The notes beneath the pieces are model-generated. The model was not told where the DNA came from. It saw only the letters and a list, made by a program, of their open reading frames with translations, and ran no database searches. From the NCBI GenBank assembly GCA_016710765.1, contig JADJUJ010000016.1:62001-126000 (forward strand): a stretch of 64,000 nucleotides of DNA. Direction: 5' to 3'. The stretch is from Lewinellaceae bacterium (GTDB lineage: Bacteria > Bacteroidota > Bacteroidia > Chitinophagales > Saprospiraceae). Shown here one piece after another: positions 8,730 to 16,934 of the stretch. The number at the start of each line of letters is the position of its first letter. Position 1 is the first letter of the stretch. A program made the position numbers and the translations under genes.

Positions 8730-10169
8730 ATGGAAAATGATATTTTACAACACCATCTGTTGTTGAACAGGCGCACTTTTTTGGCCAAAACCGCCATCGG
8801 TATTGGCAGTCTGGCCATGGGTTCCCTCCTGCAGGCATGCCAGCGCAACGACAGCGAGGCAGTAGCCAGCTTATTGCCCCATTTTGCCCCAAAAGCAAAG
8901 CGCGTTATTTACCTGTTCCAAAGCGGAGCACCTTCCCAATTGGAACTTTTCGACTGGAAACCAAAACTCAGGGAAATGCACGGCCAGGAGTTGCCTGCCA
9001 GCATTCGGTTGGGGCAGCGTTTAACCGGTATGACGGCCAACCAGAAATCTTTCCCACTTATCGGAACAAAAATTGATTTCCGGCAATATGGCGAACAGGG
9101 TACCTGGATCAGTGATTTGCTCCCACACACCGCAAAAATTGTGGATGAATTGTGCATCATCAAATCCATGCATACCGAAGCCATCAACCATGACCCGGCC
9201 GTAACCTTTTTCCAGACCGGGCACCAACAACCTGGCCGACCAGCCATTGGCTCCTGGATGAGTTATGGGCTGGGCAGCGAAAATGCCAATCTACCCGCCT
9301 TCGTGGTGTTGCTTTCCAGAGGAAAGGGTAATATTCAACCCCTGGCTTCCCGGGTTTGGGGTAGCGCTTTTCTGCCCTCCATCCACCAGGGCGTGCAGTT
9401 TCGCAACGGGAAGGACCCTGTTTTGTACCTAAAAGATGCGTCTGGAATCGACAGCATGACCCGGCGAACGATGCTGGATAAAATTCGAAACCTCAACCAG
9501 ATGCACCAGGACGCGTTTGCGGATCCTGAAACCAACACCCGTATCGGGCAGTATGAAATGGCCTACCGGATGCAGACTTCTGTGCCGGAATTGATGGATG
9601 TAAGCAAGGAGCCAGACAGCACCTTCCGGCTATATGGCGCCGACGCTATGGTGCCCGGCACCTATGCCGCCAATTGTTTGCTGGCCCGCCGTTTGTCGGA
9701 ACGCGGCGTGCGTTTTGTTCAACTCTACCACATGGGCTGGGATGCCCATTCAGATGTGACAGGCATGACTTCCCGCCTGGCCAAGGATGTGGACCAGGCA
9801 TCGGCAGCGCTGGTGCTCGACCTAAAACAACGCGGTTTGCTGGAAGACACGCTGGTGATTTGGGGCGGCGAATTCGGGCGAACCAACTATGGACAGGGCG
9901 CCTTGACTGATAATTATGGCCGCGACCACCATCCGCGTTGCTTTACCATTTGGATGGCCGGCGGGGGGGTAAAAGCGGGTATGGTGTACGGTGAAACGGA
10001 TGAGTTTGGTTACAACATAAAGGAAAAGCCGGTTCACGTTCATGATTTCCAGGCCACGCTGATGCACCTCATGGGAATTGATCACGAGCGGTTCACCTAC
10101 CAGTATCAGGGGCGTCGGTTCCGACTAACGGATGTTTCGGGTAATGTTGTTCACGATATTTTAGCTTGA
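8730..10169 (+). CDS. DUF1501 family protein with Tat signal
   Basis: Protein of 479 residues of the DUF1501 family, related to the alkaline phosphatase/sulfatase fold. A twin-arginine signal NRRTFLAK (residues 13-20) precedes a hydrophobic stretch and LLQAC (Cys37), so it may be a Tat-exported lipoprotein. Family motifs visible are IYLFQSGAPSQLELFDWKP, CIIKSMHTEAINHDPA and VIWGGEFGRTNYGQG...GRDHHPRCFTIWMAGGG near the C-terminus, where metal-binding Asp and His residues cluster. It starts three bases after the preceding stop and shares one base with the next start, indicating translational coupling with the DUF1549/1553 partner. Confidence 0.9.
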   Translation: MENDILQHHLLLNRRTFLAKTAIGIGSLAMGSLLQACQRNDSEAVASLLPHFAPKAKRVIYLFQSGAPSQLELFDWKPKLREMHGQELPASIRLGQRLTGMTANQKSFPLIGTKIDFRQYGEQGTWISDLLPHTAKIVDELCIIKSMHTEAINHDPAVTFFQTGHQQPGRPAIGSWMSYGLGSENANLPAFVVLLSRGKGNIQPLASRVWGSAFLPSIHQGVQFRNGKDPVLYLKDASGIDSMTRRTMLDKIRNLNQMHQDAFADPETNTRIGQYEMAYRMQTSVPELMDVSKEPDSTFRLYGADAMVPGTYAANCLLARRLSERGVRFVQLYHMGWDAHSDVTGMTSRLAKDVDQASAALVLDLKQRGLLEDTLVIWGGEFGRTNYGQGALTDNYGRDHHPRCFTIWMAGGGVKAGMVYGETDEFGYNIKEKPVHVHDFQATLMHLMGIDHERFTYQYQGRRFRLTDVSGNVVHDILA

Positions 10170-11197
10170 TGCCTATGCAACGAAGAACATTTAACCGTTC
10201 CATTTTTGTGATGGGGGCCGGTTTGCCCTTGCGGCGGTTTGCAACCAAGGATACGGTTATAGGCCATGGCGATTTCCGGTACCGGGTTGATGCATCCTGG
10301 TGTAAGGCGGAAGCGGCCAGGCATCCGGTAAAAGACTGCCACGAGATGGCGATGGACCGAAAGGGATTGATTTACATGAGCACCAACGATACCCGGAACA
10401 ATATTTTGGTTTTCAACAAAGATGGGCAGGTTGTCAATGCCTGGGGGACCGAATACCCCGGAGCACATGGTTTAACCTTGCACGACGAAAATGGAACAGA
10501 AGTGTTGTACATCACCGATTACGAACGGCATGAGGTGGTGAAAACAACCTTGGATGGCCGGGTTTTACGGGTGTTTGAATGGCCTTCAGATACGGGTCTT
10601 TACCCGGATAAAACCGCGTTCAAGCCTACGGAAACGGCCATTTTGCCCAGTGGTGATGTGCTGGTGGCCGATGGATACGGCCTGGACTATATTCTTCGAT
10701 ACAGCCCCGAAGGGCAACTAAAATCCAGTTTTGGTGGCCGGGGGGAATCTCCTGCTTCCCTGGAGAATGCACATGGTGTAGCTATTGACTTGCGAAAATC
10801 CGGTCATACTGAAATCCTGGTCAGTTCCAGGGTACAAAACACCTTAAAGCGCTACGACCTGCAGGGCGCCTTTTTAGGGGCAGTACCGCTCCCCGGGGCC
10901 TTTATTTGCCGTCCTGTGGTGCACCAAAAGGAAGTGTATTTTGCAGTGCTCATCAGCAAACTACCCTGGGACAGTCGTTCTGGTTTCCTTTGTGTGTTGG
11001 ATGAACAGAACCAGGTTGTTGCTGCACTAGGCGGTAACCTGCCCCAAATGCACAAGGGAGAAATGGATCCTTTTTACCAAACCGTTCAGGTCTTTCGCCA
11101 TCCGCACGATGTATTGGCCGATGCAGACGGTACTTTGTTTGTTGCACAGTGGAATTCGGATCGGGTTTATCCGATCCGGTTAACCAGAGTGCCATGA
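10169..11197 (+). CDS. NHL-repeat beta-propeller protein, exported
   Basis: Protein of 342 residues starting MPMQRRTFNRSIFVMGAG, a Tat-like signal. The rest is built of NHL-type blades, for example AMDRKGLIYMSTND, NNILVFNKDGQVVNAWG, DVLVADGYGLDYILRYSPEG, HGVAIDLRKSGHTEILVSS and HDVLADADGTLFVAQWNSDRV. It resembles six-bladed propellers of the peptidyl-amidoglycolate lyase/NHL type, but no catalytic assignment is possible. The start overlaps the stop of the DUF1501 gene (TGATG) and its own stop overlaps the next start (ATGA), so it is part of the same coupled operon. Confidence 0.85.
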   Translation: MPMQRRTFNRSIFVMGAGLPLRRFATKDTVIGHGDFRYRVDASWCKAEAARHPVKDCHEMAMDRKGLIYMSTNDTRNNILVFNKDGQVVNAWGTEYPGAHGLTLHDENGTEVLYITDYERHEVVKTTLDGRVLRVFEWPSDTGLYPDKTAFKPTETAILPSGDVLVADGYGLDYILRYSPEGQLKSSFGGRGESPASLENAHGVAIDLRKSGHTEILVSSRVQNTLKRYDLQGAFLGAVPLPGAFICRPVVHQKEVYFAVLISKLPWDSRSGFLCVLDEQNQVVAALGGNLPQMHKGEMDPFYQTVQVFRHPHDVLADADGTLFVAQWNSDRVYPIRLTRVP

Positions 11198-11981
11198 AAA
11201 GACTCATATCCATACTGTTGTGGTGTTTTGCGGGCACGATCAGCGCTCAGGTGTACCGGCTTGCACCGCCGCAAATACAATGCGCATCCACTGTTTTTAC
11301 GGATAAAACCAGCGTGAAAATGGCGTTTGACCTGGAAGGTGCCAGCATTCATTATACGCTGGACGGCAGTGCTCCCACGCGGCAATCCCCCGTTACCGCC
11401 ATCCCATCCGAATTCGTCGAAATGCGGTGGTCCAGGCGAGGAGTTTTCATCCCGATTTCGACAGCAGTTCCGTGGCGGCAGTGTATCTGTATAAAAAAAG
11501 CGATTCCGCTGCGCCCTTGGTTCAATTAAGCGAGGCGCCAGACAGAGCATACGATGCGGCAGGGAATTACACCGTGCTCATCGACGGTCGGATGGGCAGT
11601 TCAGACCTGCACAGTGGTGCCTGGCTGGGCTTTTCCGGGGAGGATGCTGTCGTAGATTTAACATGGAAACAAGCACAATCTTTTTCAGCCATAAACATCA
11701 GTGCCTTGACCAATACTGGCGCCTGGGTATACCCTCCCCGTAAAATTGAAATATGGGCAACCAAGGGTGCCGGTCGAGATTTTCAGCTGGTTAGCGAAAC
11801 AACACTTACTACTGACGACCTTAGCCTGAAGGAAGGCAGTCGGGTTTACCTTGTCTCCTTTCCAAAAATACAATCCACCATGCTCCGTATCCGAATACAA
11901 TCCTGGGGCAGTTTACCCCCCGGGCATCCTGGCGCAGGAAATCCGGCCTGGTTATTTCTGGACGAAATATTTTGGAACTGA
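11194..11981 (+). CDS. exported CHB_HEX_C plus discoidin-like protein (one-base frameshift)
   Basis: Secreted protein of about 262 residues once a frameshift is corrected. A Sec signal (MKRLISILLWCFAGTISAQ) is followed by a chitobiase C-terminal-like domain (IHYTLDGSAPT, then VVQARSF) and a discoidin/F5-8-like domain (GAWLGFSGEDAVVDL, VYPPRKIEIWATKG, AWLFLDEIFWN). The reading frame breaks in a run of five C at 11386-11390; a sixth C restores SPRYRHPIRIRRNAVVQARS in frame. The same two domains form the C-terminus of the next gene, so this looks like a stand-alone paralogue of that tail. ATGA overlap upstream and TGATG overlap downstream keep it within the operon. A role in binding surface glycans is inference. 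Confidence 0.8.
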
Positions 11982-14026
11982 TGGGATCATTAGAAATTAT
12001 AGCCGGCCGCTTGCACCTTTTGTTGCTGCATTTGCCCATCGGAATCTGGGTTTTAGCAGTATTCATGGAAGTATATCGTTTTCGGAGTGGTGCGGCGATC
12101 CAGCCGGCGATCCGGTTTGCCCTGGGTATTGGTGCGCTTTTCAGCGTACCCACAACAGTAAGCGGTTGGTTGTTGTCGCAAGAAGGTGTGTACGATCCTG
12201 CCTCTGTTCAAACCCACCAATGGTTGGGTATTTCAGCAGCGGCATTTGCCTTGTTTTCCTGGTGGCAATATGGCAAGCGGCTTTCCTTTCCTGTAATGGC
12301 ACTGACCATGGTTCTGTTTACGGCCGCGGGTCATGCTGGTGGAACGCTCACGCATGGAGAGGACTTTCTTTTGCCCGACCCCGCTGAAGAAATCCAGGAA
12401 CCTTTACAACTGGCAGCCCTTTCCGATACTGCCCGTACGGTATACGAAGGCTGGGTAGTGCCGGTGTTGAACAACAAATGCATGCGTTGTCACAAAACCG
12501 GAAAAGCCAAGGGAGAACTCGCTATGGACAGCCCTGAACTTCTGTTTAAGGGTGGCAAACACGGTAACCCTGTATTGGCCGGCAACCCCGGAGAAAGTTT
12601 GCTTATCCAACGATTGCTGGAGCCCTTGGATGCCAAGCAACACATGCCTCCGCCCGCCCAGCCCCAACCGAGTGCTGCTGAAATAGCCTTACTAAAATGG
12701 TGGATTGAAACCGGCGCCAGTACAAAACAGCGCATTGGGGATTTGGAAGTTCCCGCTGAAGTGCTGCCGTTATTTGATCAATCCGCGCCCCAAAACCCGG
12801 TTTTCCAGAAAAAAATCAGTCCGGCCGGTGCCAGTGCGCTGGCCTCGGCACGGCAATCAGGCATGCGCATCGATGCATTGGGAGCAGAAAGTCCCTGGCT
12901 AGTTGTTTCCGGTACGGCAAACAGAAATCTGCAAAAAAGCCACTTGGAAATGCTTCGTAAAGTAGGAGCGCAAATCGTTGACCTCGATCTGTCGGGGTCT
13001 TCCTTTGACGATGAGATGGCGCCTGTTCTGGCAGATTTTCCCCATTTGATCCGTTTGAACCTTTCACGAACCAGGGTTAGTGCACTGACCCTGCAAAAGA
13101 TGGGCAGTCGTGCCTACCTGGAGTACCTGAACATCAGCAATACTGCCGTTGATGATACGGCATTGAAAGACCTGGTCCGTCTGCCCATGCTCAAAAAACT
13201 GTATACCTGGCAATCGGAACTCAGCCCTTTCGCTTTGGCCCAGCTGGCCCGACAGCAGCCCGCGCTCCAGATTTTGGCAGCAGCACCACTGGATACCAAT
13301 ACGGTGTTGCAACTCAATCCTCCCAACATTCACTATACCCGCAGTTTCTTTGAGGATACGCTGCAAGTAGAGCTCGACTTTCCTTTTGAAGCCATTGGAG
13401 TATACTATACCCTCAATCAGGCTTCTCCCACGACCCAATCATTGCGCTACGAACAACCTATTATCATTGATAAGACTACTACGGTGAAGGCTATCTCGGC
13501 CAAAGAGGGTTGGGCCTCATCCCCGGTGGTAGAGGCTACTTTTGTCAAAAAATATCCTATTTCAACCGATGTGATCCTGGTAAGGCCACCGAATGAAAAA
13601 TACAAAGCACTGGGGGCCCAATCTTTAACCGATGGGAAGATCGCTTCTGAGCAGGGCGCCGACACCTGGCTGGGCTATCAGGGGGAGGATCTGACCGCCA
13701 TTTTTACCCTGCAGAAGCCGACTGAACTGCACAGTGTATATGTACATTGCCTCGAAAACAATGCCCCCTGGATTTTCAAACCCCGGGGCGTACAAGTTTG
13801 GGTATCGGACGACGGGCGCCAATACCAGCCTTGTGCTGCGGCGAACTTCCCAGCGAACAAGGCCATGGGACTACTGGAAGTTCATTTGCTGAATGTGCCA
13901 TTTGATCGTCCCAGAACAACGCGGTATGTAAAAGTAAGGGTAGAAAGCCCGGGTAAATTACCCACCTGGCACCCAAGCGCTGGTCAGCCATGTTGGATAT
14001 TTATCGATGAAATTGGCATGCAGTAA
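11981..14026 (+). CDS. DUF2231 membrane protein fused to PSCyt1 cytochrome, leucine-rich and carbohydrate-binding-like domains
   Basis: Last gene of the operon; 681 residues. The N-terminal 130 residues form four hydrophobic helices of the DUF2231 type (RLHLLLLHLPIGIWVLAVF, ALGIGALFSVPTTVSGWLL). A haem motif Cys167-Met-Arg-Cys170-His171 sits in a PSCyt1-like domain with MPPPAQPQPS and ALLKWWIETGA. At about 320-425 a short leucine-rich repeat stretch follows (IVDLDLSGSSFDDEMA, LIRLNLSRTRVSALTL, YLNISNTAVDDTAL). The C-terminus has CHB_HEX_C (IGVYYTLNQASPT) and discoidin-like parts (DTWLGYQGEDLTAIF, CWIFIDEIGMQ). It could pass electrons between the membrane and the exported cytochrome, while its tail binds a polymer; this is inference. 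Confidence 0.85.
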   Translation: MGSLEIIAGRLHLLLLHLPIGIWVLAVFMEVYRFRSGAAIQPAIRFALGIGALFSVPTTVSGWLLSQEGVYDPASVQTHQWLGISAAAFALFSWWQYGKRLSFPVMALTMVLFTAAGHAGGTLTHGEDFLLPDPAEEIQEPLQLAALSDTARTVYEGWVVPVLNNKCMRCHKTGKAKGELAMDSPELLFKGGKHGNPVLAGNPGESLLIQRLLEPLDAKQHMPPPAQPQPSAAEIALLKWWIETGASTKQRIGDLEVPAEVLPLFDQSAPQNPVFQKKISPAGASALASARQSGMRIDALGAESPWLVVSGTANRNLQKSHLEMLRKVGAQIVDLDLSGSSFDDEMAPVLADFPHLIRLNLSRTRVSALTLQKMGSRAYLEYLNISNTAVDDTALKDLVRLPMLKKLYTWQSELSPFALAQLARQQPALQILAAAPLDTNTVLQLNPPNIHYTRSFFEDTLQVELDFPFEAIGVYYTLNQASPTTQSLRYEQPIIIDKTTTVKAISAKEGWASSPVVEATFVKKYPISTDVILVRPPNEKYKALGAQSLTDGKIASEQGADTWLGYQGEDLTAIFTLQKPTELHSVYVHCLENNAPWIFKPRGVQVWVSDDGRQYQPCAAANFPANKAMGLLEVHLLNVPFDRPRTTRYVKVRVESPGKLPTWHPSAGQPCWIFIDEIGMQ

Positions 14027-14072
14027 AAGTACAAATCGCTGATTTTCCCTATTTTGTGCAAAATTTTGAAAT

Positions 14073-14603
14073 ATGATTTCCGATAAAATGCGCGATAGCC
14101 TCAACCGCCAGATTGAGCTGGAAGGCTACGCTTCTTTTCTTTACCTTTCAATGGCCGTTTGGTGCGACGACGCCGGCTTGTCGGGCTGCGCCCAATTCAT
14201 GCACCGCCAATCCGCAGAAGAGCGGGCCCACATGCTCCGCATCTTTCATTATATGAGCGAGGTGGGTGTTCGCGCCATTGTGCCTGCGATTCCTAAGCCA
14301 CCAGAATCATTCGATTCAGCGCGTTCCATGTTCGAGCAGGTTTTTGCTCATGAGCAAAAAGTTACCAAGTCGATTCATGAACTGATCGGATTGGCCAACG
14401 CAGAAAATGACTTTTCTACCAATCATTTCTTACAATGGTATGTAGCCGAGCAACGCGAAGAAGAAGCGCTGATGCGCAGTATTCTCGATAGGATCAAACT
14501 GATCGGTGATGGGCCTATGCAGTTGTATTACATCGATAAGGAGGTAGAAGCCATCAATCAGGCCGAAGCCGCGGCAGAAGCAGCAGGTGGCGCGGAAGCC
14601 TGA
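14073..14603 (+). CDS. ftnA: ferritin (FtnA type, non-haem)
   Basis: Iron-storage protein of 176 residues that would assemble as a 24-mer cage in the cytoplasm. Ferroxidase ligands are in place: Glu17 in RQIELEGYASFLYL, Glu50 and His53 in SAEERAHM, Glu94 in FAHEQKVT and the EQREEEAL cluster near residue 127. The C-terminal tail EAAAEAAGGAEA is Ala/Glu rich. It lies 46 bases after the exported cytochrome operon on the same strand and may be read through from it, which would tie haem-iron use to storage, though it may have its own promoter. Confidence 0.95.
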   Translation: MISDKMRDSLNRQIELEGYASFLYLSMAVWCDDAGLSGCAQFMHRQSAEERAHMLRIFHYMSEVGVRAIVPAIPKPPESFDSARSMFEQVFAHEQKVTKSIHELIGLANAENDFSTNHFLQWYVAEQREEEALMRSILDRIKLIGDGPMQLYYIDKEVEAINQAEAAAEAAGGAEA

Positions 14604-14676
14604 GATTGGTTACTGGTTTTATTGGGGAATAATAGTCCGTTAAGCAGGGTAGGGAACCGGATACGATGATCAGGCA

Positions 14677-14895
14677 CTACTCCTTCTTCTTTTTTTTGGG
14701 ACAATCCTTGCAGCGTTTTCTCTTCTTGTATTTTTTACAGCATTTCTTTTTTGATTCTCCGGCCAACAGGGGGAGATCAAAGTAAACATGCTGTCGAACA
14801 GGATCAAAAATGGGGGTCGCTTTCATAGGACATTGTGTTCGCCATTGATTCCGCAAGGAGGACAGCACAGCCGTTACAGCCATGCTGTCTTCCAT
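14677..14895 (-). CDS. small protein with Lys/Cys-rich C-terminus
   Basis: Hypothetical protein of about 72 residues (81 if the in-frame ATG at 14922 is used). The first 50 residues are unremarkable. The last 25 are almost only Lys, Cys and Arg, with the pattern KKKCCKKYKKRKRCKDC and then a lysine tail. The start overlaps or abuts the end of the M1 peptidase gene on the same strand, so it is probably co-transcribed with it. Metal or nucleic-acid binding is possible from composition, but no known domain is recognised. The poly-lysine run lies over a T-rich plus strand, so a chance reading frame is not fully excluded. Confidence 0.5.
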   Translation of the reverse strand: MEDSMAVTAVLSSLRNQWRTQCPMKATPIFDPVRQHVYFDLPLLAGESKKKCCKKYKKRKRCKDCPKKKKKE

Positions 14896-14906
14896 TCGGG
14901 TGGTCT

Positions 14907-16778
14907 TTATTTTTTCTCCCAAATATTATTACCCGGATTAGCATCCGAAACATGCGGATCACCCAGGGTTACCTTTTTTACCATTTTTCCGGAAGCCAGG
15001 GGTATGCTGATGGTTTTGTTGCCTTTTTTCCAGACCTCCGCGGTGCGTTTAAAGGTCTCCTTGCTGCCATCGGCATATTCAATTTCTCCATAGGCCGACA
15101 TTGGCATGGTACCCATGTTTTCAATAACGATGCTGGCCTTTTTCCCTTTTTGTGAGAGGCCCTGTACCGCCAAATCCGGGTATCCCCAATCGAAGAACCA
15201 GGGTTTCCAGAACCAATCCAGGTTTTCGCCGGATGCGTCGTTCCAGGTGTTGAAAAAATCAAAAGGTTGCGGGTGCTTGCCCTTCCAGCGGTCCATGTAC
15301 TCCACCATGCACTTGTGAAAACGCTTGTAGCCAAGCATCTGATAGAGGTTCATGTAGGCAGCCTGCGGGCGATTGTAGGAGGCCACCCGGTACGACTGGT
15401 AAGCCAGGTTTCGCGATGGTGTCATCGGAGGCATATCGATGTCGGTTCCTGCGAAAGTGGGGTAGTCGCGCAGGCTGCCTTGTGGCTGCCCGGCCACAGA
15501 ATCGGTCACCAGCACATCAAAAAACGCAGCCCAACCTTCATCCATCCAGGCGTACATTTGTTCGTTGATGCCCATCATGAAGGGGAAATAGGTATGGGAG
15601 GATTCGTGCACCGTAAGCCCAACCGGGCTTCTGGGGAAGGTACTGACATCGTTGCACATCATCGGAAACTCCATGCCATCGTCGCCATTAAAAACGGTCA
15701 TGCGTGGGTAGGGGTAAGGGTAGCCTGGCAGCCAGGTCGACATTAGTTTGAGCCCGTCGGCTGCCACACGACAAACCTCGTAATAGTCCTTTGAATCGGG
15801 GTTGTAGGCAGCACTCACCAGGGTTTTTCTGCCTGTTTTGGCATCCACCGTAATCGTAGTGGCATCCCAGAGGAAATGGTCGCTGAAAGCAAGTGCAAAA
15901 TCAGGAACAGCTTCTGCCTTGTACACAAAGGAGTGTGTGCCGTTGTTGCCCTTTTTAAAGAATTGGCGCTTGTTTTTGTAGTCTTCCTGGGTAAAAATAC
16001 TAACAACGTCTTCGATTTTTTGAGCAGTGTTGTAGCGCCGCAAGAACTCACTTTCCAACATTTCGTCCGGGTTTTGCCAAACGCCGGTTGCCCAAACCAT
16101 GGCATTTGCCGGCACTGTAATGCGAACTTCGTAGTCGGAGAAGTCGTTGTACATTTCCTGCAAACCAGAGTAAGGGGTATCTGCCCAGCCGTGCAGGTCG
16201 TCGTAAACAGCAACCTGTGGGTAACTATAGGCCAAAAACCAAGTGGTGGAATCGCAGACGCATTCGCGGGGTGTGCCCTTTGATTGGGCAGCGATGTACG
16301 ACCAGTTGATGCCCAGGTTCACGCTTTCGCCGGGTGCCAGCGGCGTATAGAGTTTGATGTTCAAAAAAGTGTTGCCGCGATTGTATTGCTCCGCTTCCGT
16401 TATTCTGTTGTTGATGGACACCTGCTGAATGTCAACGCCATCGGTAAGGTCGGCGGTATTGATTTCGAAGGCGCGGACGGCATTTTTTTTCCAAAGATCG
16501 TGCGCCAGTTTTACCCGGATAAATTTCAGGGTATCGGGACTGTTGTTGGTGTAATCAATTTTTTCTGTGCCGGAAACTTCCCTTGTGGCCAGGTCAACTT
16601 GCATGTCGATCTTATAGGACGCTTTGTTTTGCCAGTATTTAGCGCCGGGCTTACCGTCCATGGCTCGGGTATTATTGTCGTAGGCCTTTCTGATGTTAAG
16701 CGGCATAAACAGTTGCTGTGCGACAACAAGTTCAGTGAGTACCAACAAAGGCAACAGGAACAGGAATTTGATTTTCAT
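14907..16778 (-). CDS. M1 family zinc metallopeptidase, secreted
   Basis: Exported aminopeptidase-like enzyme of 623 residues. A Sec signal (MKIKFLFLLPLLVLTELVVAQ) leads into the beta-sandwich N-domain of M1 enzymes. The zinc site is complete: His391-Glu392-x2-His395 in VHESSHTYF with Glu414 (WMDEGWAAFF) eighteen residues on. The substrate-recognition GAMEN-like motif reads GDDGMEFPM (365-373). The protein lacks a type IX sorting domain, so it probably stays in the periplasm or outer membrane. It is divergent from the TolB-amidohydrolase gene, with about 155 bases between the starts. Confidence 0.9.
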   Translation of the reverse strand: MKIKFLFLLPLLVLTELVVAQQLFMPLNIRKAYDNNTRAMDGKPGAKYWQNKASYKIDMQVDLATREVSGTEKIDYTNNSPDTLKFIRVKLAHDLWKKNAVRAFEINTADLTDGVDIQQVSINNRITEAEQYNRGNTFLNIKLYTPLAPGESVNLGINWSYIAAQSKGTPRECVCDSTTWFLAYSYPQVAVYDDLHGWADTPYSGLQEMYNDFSDYEVRITVPANAMVWATGVWQNPDEMLESEFLRRYNTAQKIEDVVSIFTQEDYKNKRQFFKKGNNGTHSFVYKAEAVPDFALAFSDHFLWDATTITVDAKTGRKTLVSAAYNPDSKDYYEVCRVAADGLKLMSTWLPGYPYPYPRMTVFNGDDGMEFPMMCNDVSTFPRSPVGLTVHESSHTYFPFMMGINEQMYAWMDEGWAAFFDVLVTDSVAGQPQGSLRDYPTFAGTDIDMPPMTPSRNLAYQSYRVASYNRPQAAYMNLYQMLGYKRFHKCMVEYMDRWKGKHPQPFDFFNTWNDASGENLDWFWKPWFFDWGYPDLAVQGLSQKGKKASIVIENMGTMPMSAYGEIEYADGSKETFKRTAEVWKKGNKTISIPLASGKMVKKVTLGDPHVSDANPGNNIWEKK

Positions 16779-16885
16779 ATTAAATGGTTGCTGATGATGT
16801 TTAAGGTGATAGGTACAAATGTCTGTAATATTTTCTGTCTGACCCTACTTTCGTCTATAACTGTATGCACTCGCGTGCTTTTTTC

Positions 16886-16893
16886 TACTTTTG
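16886..16893 (+). promoter_or_regulatory. Bacteroidota -7 box (TACTTTTG)
   Basis: The octamer fits the TAnnTTTG -7 element of the Bacteroidota primary sigma factor and lies 41 bases before the ATG of the TolB-amidohydrolase gene. No convincing TTG -33 element is seen at the expected spacing. Confidence 0.4.
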
Positions 16894-16934
16894 GCCTGCT
16901 GAAGTATTTGTTCACCTTATTAGTATCGATTTTT

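Noticed and set aside
14788..15155. Plus-strand frames opposite the end of the M1 peptidase
   Set aside because: The minus strand encodes a clear M1 C-terminus and small protein; the plus-strand frames have no recognisable content.
16284..16934. Long N-terminal extension of the TolB-amidohydrolase frame
   Set aside because: It runs antisense through the M1 peptidase gene and lacks similarity, while a clear signal peptide begins at 16935.
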